64,000 nt of DNA from an uncultured bacterium (GCA_937928085.1 CALFVU010000014.1:1-64000), one strand, 5' to 3'; counted from the first letter of the stretch, positions 47,617-56,423 are shown. A program made the numbers and translations. The notes: generated by a model from the letters alone, not told the origin.

Positions 47617-48362
47617 ATTACATTACCTACAAGTAGTATTGCAGGAAATTCCAGCTTTTGTTCTAAAGATAGAAAGTAAATATTTTTTAAATTTCCCTGA
47701 ATCACTTTTTGATCTGGAAGAGATACTTTGCTAACCACAACAGCTGGTGTATCAGGATCTCTTCCTATTTGAATTAATCGTTCAGCTATCCTCTGTAAAT
47801 GAAAAAGCCCCATATAAAAAACTAAAGTGGTAGCAGGATCTGCAAGAAGTTTCCAATTATAATCGGGAAATCCTGTTTCGTCTTCTGAATATAAAGAACT
47901 ATAACCCGTCAGAAAAATCACAGAGCGACCTAGGTCCCTATGAGTTAATGGAATTTTTAAAGCAGCTGATAACGCTAAAGCAGCGGTGATACCCGGAATT
48001 ACTTCGATTTCTATACCTTGTTGTTTTAAAAAGATCAACTCTTCTCCTCCTCTGCCAAAGATAAAAGGATCTCCACCTTTAAGTCTTACTACAATTTTAC
48101 CATTACGCGCATGTTCGCTTAGCATTCGATTGATTTCTTCTTGACTAAAGCTATGTTTTCCTTTTCTTTTTCCAACAAAAATTTTTTCTTTATTAGAAAG
48201 TTCTTCTAAGTTTAATAATTCTTCACTAATGAGACTATCATAAAAAATCACATCAGCTTGTTGTAAAATTTTATATCCTTTTAAGGTGATTAATTCTGGA
48301 TCTCCTGGACCTGCACCTACTAAAAATACTTTTCCTTTTTTTTTGTTAAGATTTTTCTCCAC
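47601..48362 (-). CDS. cobA: Uroporphyrinogen-III C-methyltransferase
   Basis: CobA (SUMT) methylates uroporphyrinogen III twice to precorrin-2, the entry to sirohaem and cobalamin. The motifs are those of the family: VFLVGAGPGDPELITLKG, VRLKGGDPFIFGRGGEE, and VIPGITAALALSAALKIPLTHRD. It is 253 residues, the length of the stand-alone enzyme, without the CysG N-terminal domains. The start is a GTG at 48362. Its 3' end overlaps the BtuF-like gene on the opposite strand. No other corrin genes are nearby. Confidence 0.94.
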   Translation of the reverse strand: MEKNLNKKKGKVFLVGAGPGDPELITLKGYKILQQADVIFYDSLISEELLNLEELSNKEKIFVGKRKGKHSFSQEEINRMLSEHARNGKIVVRLKGGDPFIFGRGGEELIFLKQQGIEIEVIPGITAALALSAALKIPLTHRDLGRSVIFLTGYSSLYSEDETGFPDYNWKLLADPATTLVFYMGLFHLQRIAERLIQIGRDPDTPAVVVSKVSLPDQKVIQGNLKNIYFLSLEQKLEFPAILLVGNVIYASL

Positions 48363-48468
48363 AATAACCAGTTAAGACTCTCTTAAAACTCAGAAAATAA
48401 AAAAAAATATTGATTATAAATTTTATTATTTGACTCTAAGTCCTAAATAAAATTTAAATCATTTATTA

Positions 48469-48978
48469 ATGAAATTCCGAATTTTTTTAATTTTGATCAT
48501 AGCTTTCCTAAACTGTAAAAGTAATGTATCTTTCTTATCCAGTTTTAAAAGTAAAGAACCAGTTGTATGGATAACGTATCATGACGAAGTAGCTCCTATA
48601 ACAATTTTATTACAAGAAAGCAATATAAAATTCAAAATTCAGATTTTCGAAGAACCTTATACAGAAAATTCTTTTGCATTAATTTCTTTAGGAGAGAATT
48701 TCCCCATTCATTCATTCTTAGAAATTATGAGTTATATTCGTAATTACTATCCAGGCTTAAGATATATAGAAATAATCGAACAAAAAGATCACGAAATAGA
48801 TATTAGCTATACTTTATGGATAGGAAATAAAACTGAAATTGCAATAAAAAAAAATCTAAAGGCATGGGAAGAAAAAGATTTTAAAAAATTATTAGAACTA
48901 AAAAGTAAAGAAGAAATTCACAATTGGATTAAACTAAAAAATCAAGGAAGCTCTATTTCTAAACCAATAGGACAATGA
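48469..48978 (+). CDS. Probable small lipoprotein of unknown function
   Basis: The N-terminus MKFRIFLILIIAFLNC is a short signal with a cysteine at residue 16 in an FLNC context, compatible with a spirochaete lipobox. The mature part of about 150 residues is mixed alpha/beta, with a central WITYHDEVAP stretch. No family is recognised. The last 37 bases overlap the 3' end of exonuclease III on the opposite strand. Confidence 0.65.
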   Translation: MKFRIFLILIIAFLNCKSNVSFLSSFKSKEPVVWITYHDEVAPITILLQESNIKFKIQIFEEPYTENSFALISLGENFPIHSFLEIMSYIRNYYPGLRYIEIIEQKDHEIDISYTLWIGNKTEIAIKKNLKAWEEKDFKKLLELKSKEEIHNWIKLKNQGSSISKPIGQ

Positions 48979-49808
48979 TCGCTTCCCATCACATCCATCT
49001 GAATAAAAGAGTTTTTTAGAATCCCTAAACTTTCTTTCGTAATAAAAAAATAATCAATCCTCCATCCAATATTTCGTTCCCTTGCACGAGTGATTGGATC
49101 CCAGTATGTATATTTACCTGGTGATTGATCAAAATAGCGAAATGTATCCACATAACCTAAAGAAACCATCTTATCTAAAAAAGCTCTTTCTTCAGGTAAA
49201 AAACCAGAAACTGTTTCATTTTCTTTTGGACGAGCTAGGTCTATTTCCTTATGAGCTGTATTAAAATCTCCTGTGATGATTAAATATTTTTCTTTTCTTT
49301 GTTTTTCCCAAATCTCTAAACAATAATCATAAAATTCTAATTTATACCGTACTCTCTCCGGACCTCTTTGCCCGTTAGGAAAATAAACATTCCATAAATA
49401 AAAAAAATCAAACTCTAAAACAATAATTCTACCCTCTTGGTTAAAGTTTCTTTTTGGATGATCTTTTGCAAAACCAAACTGATAGTTCATTGGTTTAACT
49501 TTAGAAAACGTAGCCACTCCACAATATCCTTTTTTTACCGAACCTAACCAGAAAGAATGATATGGATATTGGATAATTTTTTTTGCGGTAGGATGTTCTT
49601 GAATTTGTTCGAAATAAGCTTTAGTTTCTTGCAAACATAATATATCAGGAGATTCTTTATTTAACCAATCAAAAAAATTTTTATTCGAGATAGCCCTTAA
49701 GCCATTTACATTCCAGGATAAAATTTTAATTCGTTTATTTTTAAATTCAGGTAATTCTTGAAGATGAATCAATTCTAAATTATTTTTGATAGTTTGTTTA
49801 GTTTTCAT
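48942..49808 (-). CDS. xth: Exodeoxyribonuclease III / AP endonuclease
   Basis: This exonuclease and abasic-site endonuclease acts in base excision repair. The Mg-dependent motif set is clear: KILSWNVNGLR, LCLQETKA, GDFNTAHKEIDLARP and the catalytic GSDHCP. An N-terminal extension of about 28 residues (LELIHLQELPEF) precedes the core. Its ATG lies nine bases after the oligo-T tract of the flaB terminator, which suggests a promoter inside or read-through. It converges on the lipoprotein gene. Confidence 0.95.
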   Translation of the reverse strand: MKTKQTIKNNLELIHLQELPEFKNKRIKILSWNVNGLRAISNKNFFDWLNKESPDILCLQETKAYFEQIQEHPTAKKIIQYPYHSFWLGSVKKGYCGVATFSKVKPMNYQFGFAKDHPKRNFNQEGRIIVLEFDFFYLWNVYFPNGQRGPERVRYKLEFYDYCLEIWEKQRKEKYLIITGDFNTAHKEIDLARPKENETVSGFLPEERAFLDKMVSLGYVDTFRYFDQSPGKYTYWDPITRARERNIGWRIDYFFITKESLGILKNSFIQMDVMGSDHCPIGLEIELP

Positions 49809-49817
49809 TGAATATTG

Positions 49818-49840
49818 AAAAAAACCCGCTATGTAGCGGG
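49818..49840 (-). terminator. Intrinsic terminator after flaB
   Basis: On the minus strand, CCCGCT-ACAT-AGCGGG is a 6-bp GC-rich stem followed by seven T. It begins nine bases after the flaB stop and its T tract ends nine bases before the xth ATG. Confidence 0.93.
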
Positions 49841-49849
49841 CTTAAGAAT

Positions 49850-50695
49850 TTATCGCAACAACTGTAGAACAGATTGAGGTCTAATATTTGCTTGAGCCAA
49901 CATAGCTGTTCCACTTTGTACAAGAATTTGATTTTTCGTAAAGCTAACAGATTCTTCTGCCATATCTACATCTCTAATTCTCGATTCGGCAGCTTGTGTG
50001 TTCTCATAAGCAACCATTAAACCTTTTGCAGCATGTTCAAGTCTGTTATAGTAAGCGCCTAAATCAGCTCTTTGTTTGTTGATTCTATAAAGAGCGTTAT
50101 CCAATATCCCAATGGCATCATTAGCAAACTCCGCCGTTGAAAGGGTAAGCAAAGAACCATCGTAACGTTTTAAATTTAAAGCACGAGAGGTCATAGTTTG
50201 GATATAGACTCTTTCTCTTTGGTGTTGATTCGGACCAATATGGAACCACATAGAAGAAATTCTTGAACCTCTTGCAAAATCACCTTGGAAGAGATTCATC
50301 TTATTAAATTCTGCCTGAGACGCAATCCGATCCACTTCATCTATTAATTGAGAAACTTCTACCTGAATCATTTGTCTATCTTCAGCTGTATAGATTCCGT
50401 TCGAAGATTGTACGGCAAGTACTCGAATTCTTTGAACAATATCAGCTAATTCTTGCAAGTATCCTTCCGCAGTCTGAATGAAACTCATTCCATCTTCTGT
50501 ATTTCTTTCAGCTTGTCTTAAGCCATTAATTTGAGCTCTCATTTTTTCTGAAACAGCTAAACCAGAAGCATCATCTCCAGCTCTATTGATTCTTAAGCCG
50601 GAAGAAAGTTTTTCCATGTTTTTATCCACAGCCCATTGTTGGAATTTTAAAACTCTATGCGAATTGATCGCAGCTAGGTTATGATTTATTATCAT
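49850..50695 (-). CDS. flaB: Periplasmic flagellar core protein FlaB
   Basis: This is the core flagellin of spirochaete endoflagella (281 residues). The N-terminal D0/D1 helix ([14 protein letters not shown], then [28 protein letters not shown]) and the C-terminal helix ([12 protein letters not shown], then [17 protein letters not shown]) are nearly invariant in Leptospira and Borrelia. Only a short variable region lies between, as in spirochaete FlaB. It is secreted by the flagellar type III system. GGAGGA precedes the ATG but sits in a hairpin. It has its own leader and terminator, suggesting a strongly expressed, separately controlled transcript. Confidence 0.98.
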   Translation of the reverse strand: MIINHNLAAINSHRVLKFQQWAVDKNMEKLSSGLRINRAGDDASGLAVSEKMRAQINGLRQAERNTEDGMSFIQTAEGYLQELADIVQRIRVLAVQSSNGIYTAEDRQMIQVEVSQLIDEVDRIASQAEFNKMNLFQGDFARGSRISSMWFHIGPNQHQRERVYIQTMTSRALNLKRYDGSLLTLSTAEFANDAIGILDNALYRINKQRADLGAYYNRLEHAAKGLMVAYENTQAAESRIRDVDMAEESVSFTKNQILVQSGTAMLAQANIRPQSVLQLLR

Positions 50696-50698
50696 GTT

Positions 50699-50714
50699 GT
50701 TTCCTCCATGAAAC
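50699..50714 (-). promoter_or_regulatory. SD-sequestering hairpin with GGA loop (candidate CsrA site 2) in the flaB leader
   Basis: In RNA, GUUUC-AUGGAG-GAAAC folds as a 5-bp stem with a six-base loop that holds GGA and most of the GGAGGA ribosome binding site. The hairpin ends four bases before the flaB ATG. GGA in a hairpin loop over the Shine-Dalgarno site is the standard target of CsrA. Binding has not been shown. Confidence 0.55.
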
Positions 50715-50722
50715 TATTAGCC

Positions 50723-50738
50723 AGAGCATCCTTGCTCT
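50723..50738 (-). promoter_or_regulatory. Hairpin with AGGA loop (candidate CsrA site 1) in the flaB leader
   Basis: In RNA, AGAGCA-AGGA-UGCUCU is a 6-bp stem with GGA in its four-base loop. Its core CAAGGAUG matches the CsrA selection consensus (ACARGGAUGU) at eight positions. It lies 24 bases upstream of the GGA of the second hairpin, within the range that lets a CsrA dimer bridge two sites. Confidence 0.55.
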
Positions 50739-50749
50739 TAAATAGGCTT

Positions 50750-50778
50750 ATTATTTACTTCGGATTTTTTTTTTACAA
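50750..50778 (-). promoter_or_regulatory. Possible flaB promoter
   Basis: On the minus strand, TTGTAA (50778-50773) and AATAAT (50755-50750) are 17 bases apart. Both boxes are weak. A start near 50743 would place the first leader hairpin directly at the 5' end. No convincing sigma-28 motif was found. Confidence 0.3.
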
Positions 50779-50809
50779 AATTAGAATCTCAAAGATTATT
50801 TTTATAAAA

Positions 50810-51319
50810 TCACAAATTTTTAAAAGCTTTTGGATTTAGGATCATGGTAATCTGAACACCATAAAACTCATCAAGAATCACTAATTTTCCCCTTCCAAAA
50901 AGTCTATCATTGATCAGTATATCCACATCATCATCTACATGTTTATCTAACTCTATAATTGATCCTTCTCCAATCAAAATAATATCTTTTATGCTCATAA
51001 AAGTTCTACCTAATTCCACAGCAAGTTTAACATTAATGTCATACAATTCATTTACTTGTATACTTGATTTTTCTATCGGGGTTGAACTTGATAAAGAAGA
51101 AGATGTTTGATCTAAAACAGAACCTGCAAAAGAAGGAGAGACTTCTTCAGTTCCCAAACCTTCAAATGTAGAAGTTTCAGCAAGATTTTGTAACAAATCA
51201 GATAAATTTTCTTCAGAACCACTTTTTTTTGATGTAGTGGTATCTTCTTGAATACCAGAAAGAATTTTGTCTAAATCCTCTGATGTTAACTTAGACTCTT
51301 CGAAACTTTCTTCTGCCAT
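50810..51319 (-). CDS. fliN: Flagellar motor switch protein FliN
   Basis: A C-terminal SpoA (FliN) domain of about 80 residues (VNELYDINVKLAVELGRTFMSIKDIILIGEGSIIELDKHVDDDVDILINDRLFGRGKLVILDE) identifies FliN, a C-ring switch component. The N-terminal 90 residues are acidic and Ser/Thr-rich, beginning LTSEDLDKILSG, which resembles the CheY-binding N-termini of FliM-type proteins. It precedes flaB by about 115 bases, but flaB appears to have its own leader. Confidence 0.94.
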   Translation of the reverse strand: MAEESFEESKLTSEDLDKILSGIQEDTTTSKKSGSEENLSDLLQNLAETSTFEGLGTEEVSPSFAGSVLDQTSSSLSSSTPIEKSSIQVNELYDINVKLAVELGRTFMSIKDIILIGEGSIIELDKHVDDDVDILINDRLFGRGKLVILDEFYGVQITMILNPKAFKNL

Positions 51320-51467
51320 AATAATGATATACTTATTATATTATCTTTTTTGTTTTTAGAAAAGTTTAAAATTTCTTTAAGTAGATAAAAGATCAACGAT
51401 TATTTTTTAAAAATAAAAACAATATAAAAAAACTTGCATAAAAAATTTTAGATAATTTTATGTTTAT

Positions 51468-52508
51468 ATGTCATTAGTACCAATGAGACTTATTTTAGAT
51501 CATGCGGCAGAAAATCAATATGGAATTCCAGCCTTTAATGTAAACAATCTGGAACAAGTGATAGCAATAATGGAAGCAGCTTCGGAAACCAATAGTCCAG
51601 TTATTTTACAAGTTTCACGGGGAGCGAGAAAATACGCTGGAGAAAATTTTATAAGACATCTGATTTTAGCAGCAACCGAAACTTGGCCTGAAATTCCGGT
51701 TGCATTACATCAGGATCATGGAAATAGCCCAGCAACGTGCTACTCTGCAATTCGATTAGGTTTTACTAGTGTGATGATGGATGGTTCCCTTTTAGAAGAT
51801 GGTAAAACTCCAGCAGATTTTGAATACAATGTAAGTGTTACCCGAGAGGTAGTGAATGTAGCCCATCAGTTAGGAATCAGTGTAGAAGGAGAAATAGGTT
51901 GTTTAGGTTCCTTAGAAACTATGAGGGGGGATAAAGAAGATGGACATGGAGCAGAAGGAACACTAACTAAAGAACAACTCCTTACTGATCCGGATGAAGC
52001 AAAAACTTTTGTAGAATTAACAAAAGTAGATGCCTTAGCGGTTGCTATTGGAACAAGCCATGGAGCTTATAAGTTTAAACAAAAACCGACTGGAGAAGTT
52101 TTAGTTATCACAAGAATACAAGAAATCCACAACAAAATACCCAATACCCATTTAGTAATGCATGGTTCTTCCTCCGTACCGGAAGAACTAAGATTAAAAA
52201 TCAATGAATTTGGTGGAAACATTCCCGAAACCTATGGTGTTCCAATAGAAGAAATTCAAAAAGGAATCAAAAGCGGAGTGAGAAAAATTAACATTGATAC
52301 AGATTTACGATTAGCCTGGACAGCAGCGGTAAGAGAAATTATGTATAAAAATCAAGCAGAGTTTGATCCTCGTAATTTTTTAAAACCAGCAATCAAAGCA
52401 ATGAAAGAGATTTGTAAACATCGTTTTATTTCGTTTTGGACTGCTGGAAATGCTAGCAAAATCAAACAAGTTCCTGTAGAAAAATTCGCAGAATTTTATA
52501 AACATTAA
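51468..52508 (+). CDS. fba: Class II fructose-1,6-bisphosphate aldolase
   Basis: The zinc-dependent aldolase of glycolysis and gluconeogenesis has 346 residues. Visible are the first zinc site (ALHQDHG), [31 protein letters not shown], the catalytic loop and [15 protein letters not shown]. Length and the ETMRG / GHGAEG region place it in the longer bacterial subgroup (CbbA-type). The coding region ends TAATG, so the stop overlaps the start of the nucleotidyltransferase gene. Confidence 0.95.
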   Translation: MSLVPMRLILDHAAENQYGIPAFNVNNLEQVIAIMEAASETNSPVILQVSRGARKYAGENFIRHLILAATETWPEIPVALHQDHGNSPATCYSAIRLGFTSVMMDGSLLEDGKTPADFEYNVSVTREVVNVAHQLGISVEGEIGCLGSLETMRGDKEDGHGAEGTLTKEQLLTDPDEAKTFVELTKVDALAVAIGTSHGAYKFKQKPTGEVLVITRIQEIHNKIPNTHLVMHGSSSVPEELRLKINEFGGNIPETYGVPIEEIQKGIKSGVRKINIDTDLRLAWTAAVREIMYKNQAEFDPRNFLKPAIKAMKEICKHRFISFWTAGNASKIKQVPVEKFAEFYKH

Positions 52509-53026
52509 TGTCTGATAGTTTCTTAAAAAATATTATCATAGCTCTGGCAGAAAATAAAGTTAATTTTATTATTTTTGGAGGTGTAGCAATAGTGCTACAC
52601 GGTGTAGAAAGAATGACACTAGATCTTGACATCTCTATCAGTCACGAAGAAGAAAACATAAAAAAATTTTTAAAAGTAATGAAACAATTTCATTTAACCC
52701 CAAGGGCGCCTATTCCAGAAGATACTTTACTTAGTACAGAGTTACTAAATTATATAATTAAAGAAAAAAATGCCATAGCTTTTACGTTTATAGACAAAGA
52801 AAATCCATATAAACAAGTAGATGTACTAATACATCCCGATCTGGCTTACGAAAAATGGATCCATAAATCAGAACATATAGAGCTTTTTGGGTACGATATT
52901 TGCATATTATCTGCTAAAGCTATTATTGAATTAAAGCAAAAATTAAAAAAACCAAGGGATAAAGATTTGATGGATATTAAGGAACTAAAAGAAAAAATCA
53001 ATCTAAAAAAAAATAATGGAGGATAA
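52508..53026 (+). CDS. Nucleotidyltransferase-fold protein, MNT/AbiEii-like
   Basis: The protein has the minimal nucleotidyltransferase motif: FGGVAIVLHGVERMTLDLDIS, with GG at residues 24-25 and a DxD pair at 39 and 41. A third acidic residue lies in VDVLIHP. Proteins of this group (AbiEii- or DUF6036-like) include toxins and nucleotide-adding enzymes, and are often paired with a small partner. Its ATG overlaps the aldolase stop (TAATG), so it is co-translated with fba even though it has no metabolic link. It is 172 residues long. Confidence 0.72.
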   Translation: MSDSFLKNIIIALAENKVNFIIFGGVAIVLHGVERMTLDLDISISHEEENIKKFLKVMKQFHLTPRAPIPEDTLLSTELLNYIIKEKNAIAFTFIDKENPYKQVDVLIHPDLAYEKWIHKSEHIELFGYDICILSAKAIIELKQKLKKPRDKDLMDIKELKEKINLKKNNGG

Positions 53027-53029
53027 GCT

Positions 53030-53212
53030 ATGGAAAATTCAAAGTTATTAGAAATTCATAATATTATAAAAAAATTAGACCCTAACCTATTTGATGGACA
53101 TACAGAATTTAAAAATTTTACGAATGAACAAAAAATTATCTGGTTAATGCAAATTTCGATTTTTATTTTCGAAGCTTATTTTTATATAACTAAAGAAACG
53201 AAAATATATTAA
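53030..53212 (+). CDS. Small partner protein downstream of the nucleotidyltransferase
   Basis: This 60-residue protein has a strong GGAGG ribosome binding site, placed three bases after the preceding stop. The central LDPNLFDGHTEF, then NEQKIIWLMQ resembles small proteins I have seen encoded beside DUF6036-type nucleotidyltransferases. This match is from memory and not verified. It could be an antitoxin or regulatory partner. No DNA-binding motif is evident. Confidence 0.55.
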   Translation: MENSKLLEIHNIIKKLDPNLFDGHTEFKNFTNEQKIIWLMQISIFIFEAYFYITKETKIY

Positions 53213-53224
53213 AATGATATAAAT

Positions 53225-53377
53225 ATGCCCTTTAATAAGATCCTGGAAGATGATTATTTAAAAAATACTTTAAGCTTTAGAATCAGAAAGAAAGAGCTTA
53301 AAAATATTATTTTTCAGATTGTGTATGAGCTAATCAACAATACTTTTAAATCGATTAAAAAATATTTTTTTTATTAA
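53225..53377 (+). CDS. Tentative 50-residue ORF after the nucleotidyltransferase cassette
   Basis: A basic, helical peptide of 50 residues starts 12 bases after the previous stop. It has no clear ribosome binding site and no recognised similarity. It could be a third member of the cassette or a chance ORF in decayed sequence. Confidence 0.25.
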   Translation: MPFNKILEDDYLKNTLSFRIRKKELKNIIFQIVYELINNTFKSIKKYFFY

Positions 53378-54018
53378 AAATTATTATTACTTTAAAATTT
53401 AAAGAAAATAAAAAAGTCCTTAACAATTCCAAAAACAAATACCAAACTTTGTTTTCCAAAAAAACTGGAAAGTACACAAGAAAAAGCAACATAAAAAAAG
53501 AATGATTAGAATCCCAGAAAGAATTAAACTTCACCACTCACCTAGTTGTTGTTATAAATTACAAAAGAATTTTAATATATCTCCCGAACAACACAAAATT
53601 TTTACCACAAGAAGAAAAACAAGTTAGGACAATTCTTTGTCATTCTATGAATTCTAAGAATTGAGTCGACTTAATGCTTCATCTGTCCATTAGATGGAGA
53701 AGGAAAAGGGTTTAGTCTTGTAATATTTTTTCATTAATCAAAAAAACTATAAAACCATTCCAAAGATAGAGCTTTTCCTTTCCCCAAATTATATTTCTAT
53801 GTTAATAAAAATAATAAAAAAAAATCAAATTACTTAATAAAATTCTTAAAGATCTGAATCCTTTAAAACGGTTATATTGAATCTTAAAAATATATAGAAC
53901 CGATTAGCTTCACATAAAGCTAAATCATTTATAGATAACTCATTTAAATAATTAAAGTTTTTTTTAAAATGAATTTTTCTACTCATTTAAAAATTTTAAA
54001 TATTTTGTAAATTTTTCA
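53378..54018. other. Non-coding, probably decayed region
   Basis: About 640 bases without an intact gene. A 41-codon frame at 53502-53627 (with HHSPSCC and RRK near its end) resembles the zinc-ribbon region of IS66-type transposases after a one-base frameshift, but the match is weak. Nearby are short imperfect inverted repeats and no terminator or tRNA. Confidence 0.35.
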
Positions 54019-55407
54019 TCAATGCTTTTCTAATCTATCTAATACTGTTTTTTCATCATATCTAGAAAAAAATATAGTTGCTAAAAGCGACAGTAAAAAT
54101 CCCGCTATACCAGTTAAGCGAATACCGATATCATTGCCTGGATCTTTCCCAAGTAATAGTAGAATGGCAAAAACAAAAATACCAAAAGTTTGGCCAAATT
54201 TTTGTAAAAATGTTCTTGCAGCAAAATACATAGCTTCTTTAGAAATTTTGGTTTCTAAAGCATCATACTCAGCAATATCGGCTAAAATAGCATTGGGTAA
54301 GATACTTACAAATGCTAAGGGAATTGAATACAATAAAACGATACCAAAAGCCTGAATTTCTGGAGAAAGAATCGTATTATAAAATTTTTCTCCCAAAAAA
54401 TAAACATTCAAAAAGACTATACTCATCACCGCATATGAAATCACAACTAAGTTTTTTTTCCCTAGTTTTTTTGCTAAAATATTTACAATCGGATAAAGTA
54501 TAAAAGATGTAAGAATCATTACTGGAAGTAAAATACCAATTAGGTTTTCTCCTTTTGTTTTATTGTCAGGAAATAATAATACAGTTGTATAAAATAAGAG
54601 TCCAGTCATTATAATCGTTAGTGCAGAAAAATAAGAAAAATCTGCAACAACATAATACTTAAAATAAGGATTTTTAAAGGTGCTTTTTAGAGATTCTATA
54701 ATGGGTATATCAATGGGTTCAGATTTACAATATCTTTTTTCTTCTATTGTAAAAGCTGGTAAAAGCATTAATAGAACCGCTATGATCAATAACCCCCCTA
54801 TGGCAAACTGAATTGCGGTTGTAAAATCTAATTGCAAAGAATCTTTTAAAAAATTTGCTAATGCTGGAACCTGAGAAGCTACCATAATACCTAAAGCATA
54901 AGTAATCGAAATATAAGTAGATAAATTTAATCTTTGATTTGCAGTATGACCTAATTCAGCAAGCAAAGCAAAGTAAGGTGTTACATAAACAGTTAAAAAT
55001 AAGAAATATAGAGCTTGAACTATAAAAATATAAATTACATTTATATACGAGACTTCTTTTACAATAGGAAAGAATATCAAAAAACAAAAAAGCCCTGCAG
55101 GAATTGAACCCCATCGTAAAAAAGGAATTCTTCGACCTTTTGGATGTTTAGAACGATCACTAAGCCCAGCAATTAAAGGATCTGTAATTGCATCGAATAA
55201 TCGTCCAGAGGCAGCAAGAATAGAGACAAGATTTAAAAATCCAAAAAATACGATTTGAGGTATGAAGTACTGAATTCCAGCATTTTCAGGCGGTGCATAA
55301 AAGTAGACGAGCTGTATACCTATTATATTGATAGTAATTGACCAACCTAACTGTCCTATAGCATAATAGATTTGCTTTTTTAAGGGTAAATCTTCAATTT
55401 GATTCAT
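54019..55407 (-). CDS. GPH-family (glycoside-pentoside-hexuronide:cation symporter) MFS transporter
   Basis: Twelve membrane helices are predicted in 462 residues. The GPH (MelB-like) motifs are visible: GRLFDAITDPLIAGLSDRSKHPKGRRIPFLRWG between helices 2 and 3, and ILADIAEYDALETKISKEAMYFA in the C-terminal half. GPH carriers move sugars with Na+ or H+. The substrate cannot be read. A MelB-like aspartate in helix 2 (RLFDAITDP) suggests cation coupling. It is divergent from purS. Confidence 0.88.
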   Translation of the reverse strand: MNQIEDLPLKKQIYYAIGQLGWSITINIIGIQLVYFYAPPENAGIQYFIPQIVFFGFLNLVSILAASGRLFDAITDPLIAGLSDRSKHPKGRRIPFLRWGSIPAGLFCFLIFFPIVKEVSYINVIYIFIVQALYFLFLTVYVTPYFALLAELGHTANQRLNLSTYISITYALGIMVASQVPALANFLKDSLQLDFTTAIQFAIGGLLIIAVLLMLLPAFTIEEKRYCKSEPIDIPIIESLKSTFKNPYFKYYVVADFSYFSALTIIMTGLLFYTTVLLFPDNKTKGENLIGILLPVMILTSFILYPIVNILAKKLGKKNLVVISYAVMSIVFLNVYFLGEKFYNTILSPEIQAFGIVLLYSIPLAFVSILPNAILADIAEYDALETKISKEAMYFAARTFLQKFGQTFGIFVFAILLLLGKDPGNDIGIRLTGIAGFLLSLLATIFFSRYDEKTVLDRLEKH

Positions 55408-55525
55408 AACTCCTCCAGATATATTAGATATATTAAAAACTGTATTACAATAATACTTTGATTGTCAAAAACATTTTCCTAAGAAAAATTATTGTTTACC
55501 TAACACAAGTAATTATTTTGGTAAA

Positions 55526-55768
55526 GTGTTAGAAGCAAGAATTTATATTTCTCTTAAAGAAAGTATTTTAGATCCACAAGGTATGACAATTCTCGAAGCT
55601 TTACATACTTTAAATTTCAAAGAAGTAAAAAAAGTAAGGATGGGTAAATACATACAATTGTGGATCAATACAAATAACAAAGAAGAAGCAAAAGAGAAAG
55701 TAGAAGCTATGTGCAAGCAATTATTAGCAAACGAAGTAATCGAGACTTATAATTACGAAATTTTATGA
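55526..55768 (+). CDS. purS: Phosphoribosylformylglycinamidine synthase subunit PurS
   Basis: PurS is the small bridging subunit that joins PurL and PurQ in the FGAM synthase complex. The 80-residue protein has the typical YISLKESILDPQGMTILEALHTL and a VRMGKYIQLWI strand. The start is a GTG at 55526. It overlaps purQ (ATGA), so the two subunits are co-translated. purL is not in the window. Confidence 0.94.
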   Translation: MLEARIYISLKESILDPQGMTILEALHTLNFKEVKKVRMGKYIQLWINTNNKEEAKEKVEAMCKQLLANEVIETYNYEIL

Positions 55769-56421
55769 CTATAAAAGCAGGTGTAATCACCTTTCCGGGT
55801 TCAAATTGCGATAGAGATATTCAATATATTTTAAAAAATTTTTTTAATATTTCTACAGAGATTCTCTGGTATGACGCTTTTTTCGAAAAAAACTATGATT
55901 TAGTTATCTTGCCAGGTGGATTTTCTTATGGAGATTATTTACGTTGTGGTGCCATAGCAAGATTTTCTAGAGCAATGCAATCATTATATGAACATACAAA
56001 AAAAGCAAGACCTGTTTTAGGTATATGTAATGGTTTCCAAATTTTATGCGAAGCTAAATTACTACCCGGCGCTTTGATTAAAAATAAAAATTTACTTCAT
56101 ATAGCTAAAGATGTTCCGATCGTTAAAGGAAATTGTGAATATTTTAAAACATTAAACGATGTTTACTATATACCTATTTCTCATTCTGAAGGAAATTATA
56201 TAGCGGATCAAGAAACACTAAAAGAATTAAAAGAAGAAGGAAGAATTGCTTTTTATTATAAAGAAAATCCAAATGGCTCGATAGAAAATATAGCAGCAGT
56301 GTTAAGCAAAAATAAAAAAATATTAGGAATGATGCCTCATCCTGAAAGAGCCACGGATCCTTTAAATCAAAAAACAGATGGATACATAATCTTAAAATCC
56401 ATTTTAGAAGGACTATTATAA
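55765..56421 (+). CDS. purQ: Phosphoribosylformylglycinamidine synthase, glutaminase subunit PurQ
   Basis: This class I glutamine amidotransferase supplies ammonia for FGAM formation in purine biosynthesis. The motifs are: FPGSNCDRD, LPGGFSYGDYLRCGAIARFS, GICNGFQ with the catalytic cysteine, and MPHPERA with the catalytic histidine and glutamate. Length (218) is normal. It overlaps purS by four bases and precedes nadE by two bases. Confidence 0.96.
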   Translation: MTIKAGVITFPGSNCDRDIQYILKNFFNISTEILWYDAFFEKNYDLVILPGGFSYGDYLRCGAIARFSRAMQSLYEHTKKARPVLGICNGFQILCEAKLLPGALIKNKNLLHIAKDVPIVKGNCEYFKTLNDVYYIPISHSEGNYIADQETLKELKEEGRIAFYYKENPNGSIENIAAVLSKNKKILGMMPHPERATDPLNQKTDGYIILKSILEGLL

Positions 56422-56423
56422 AA

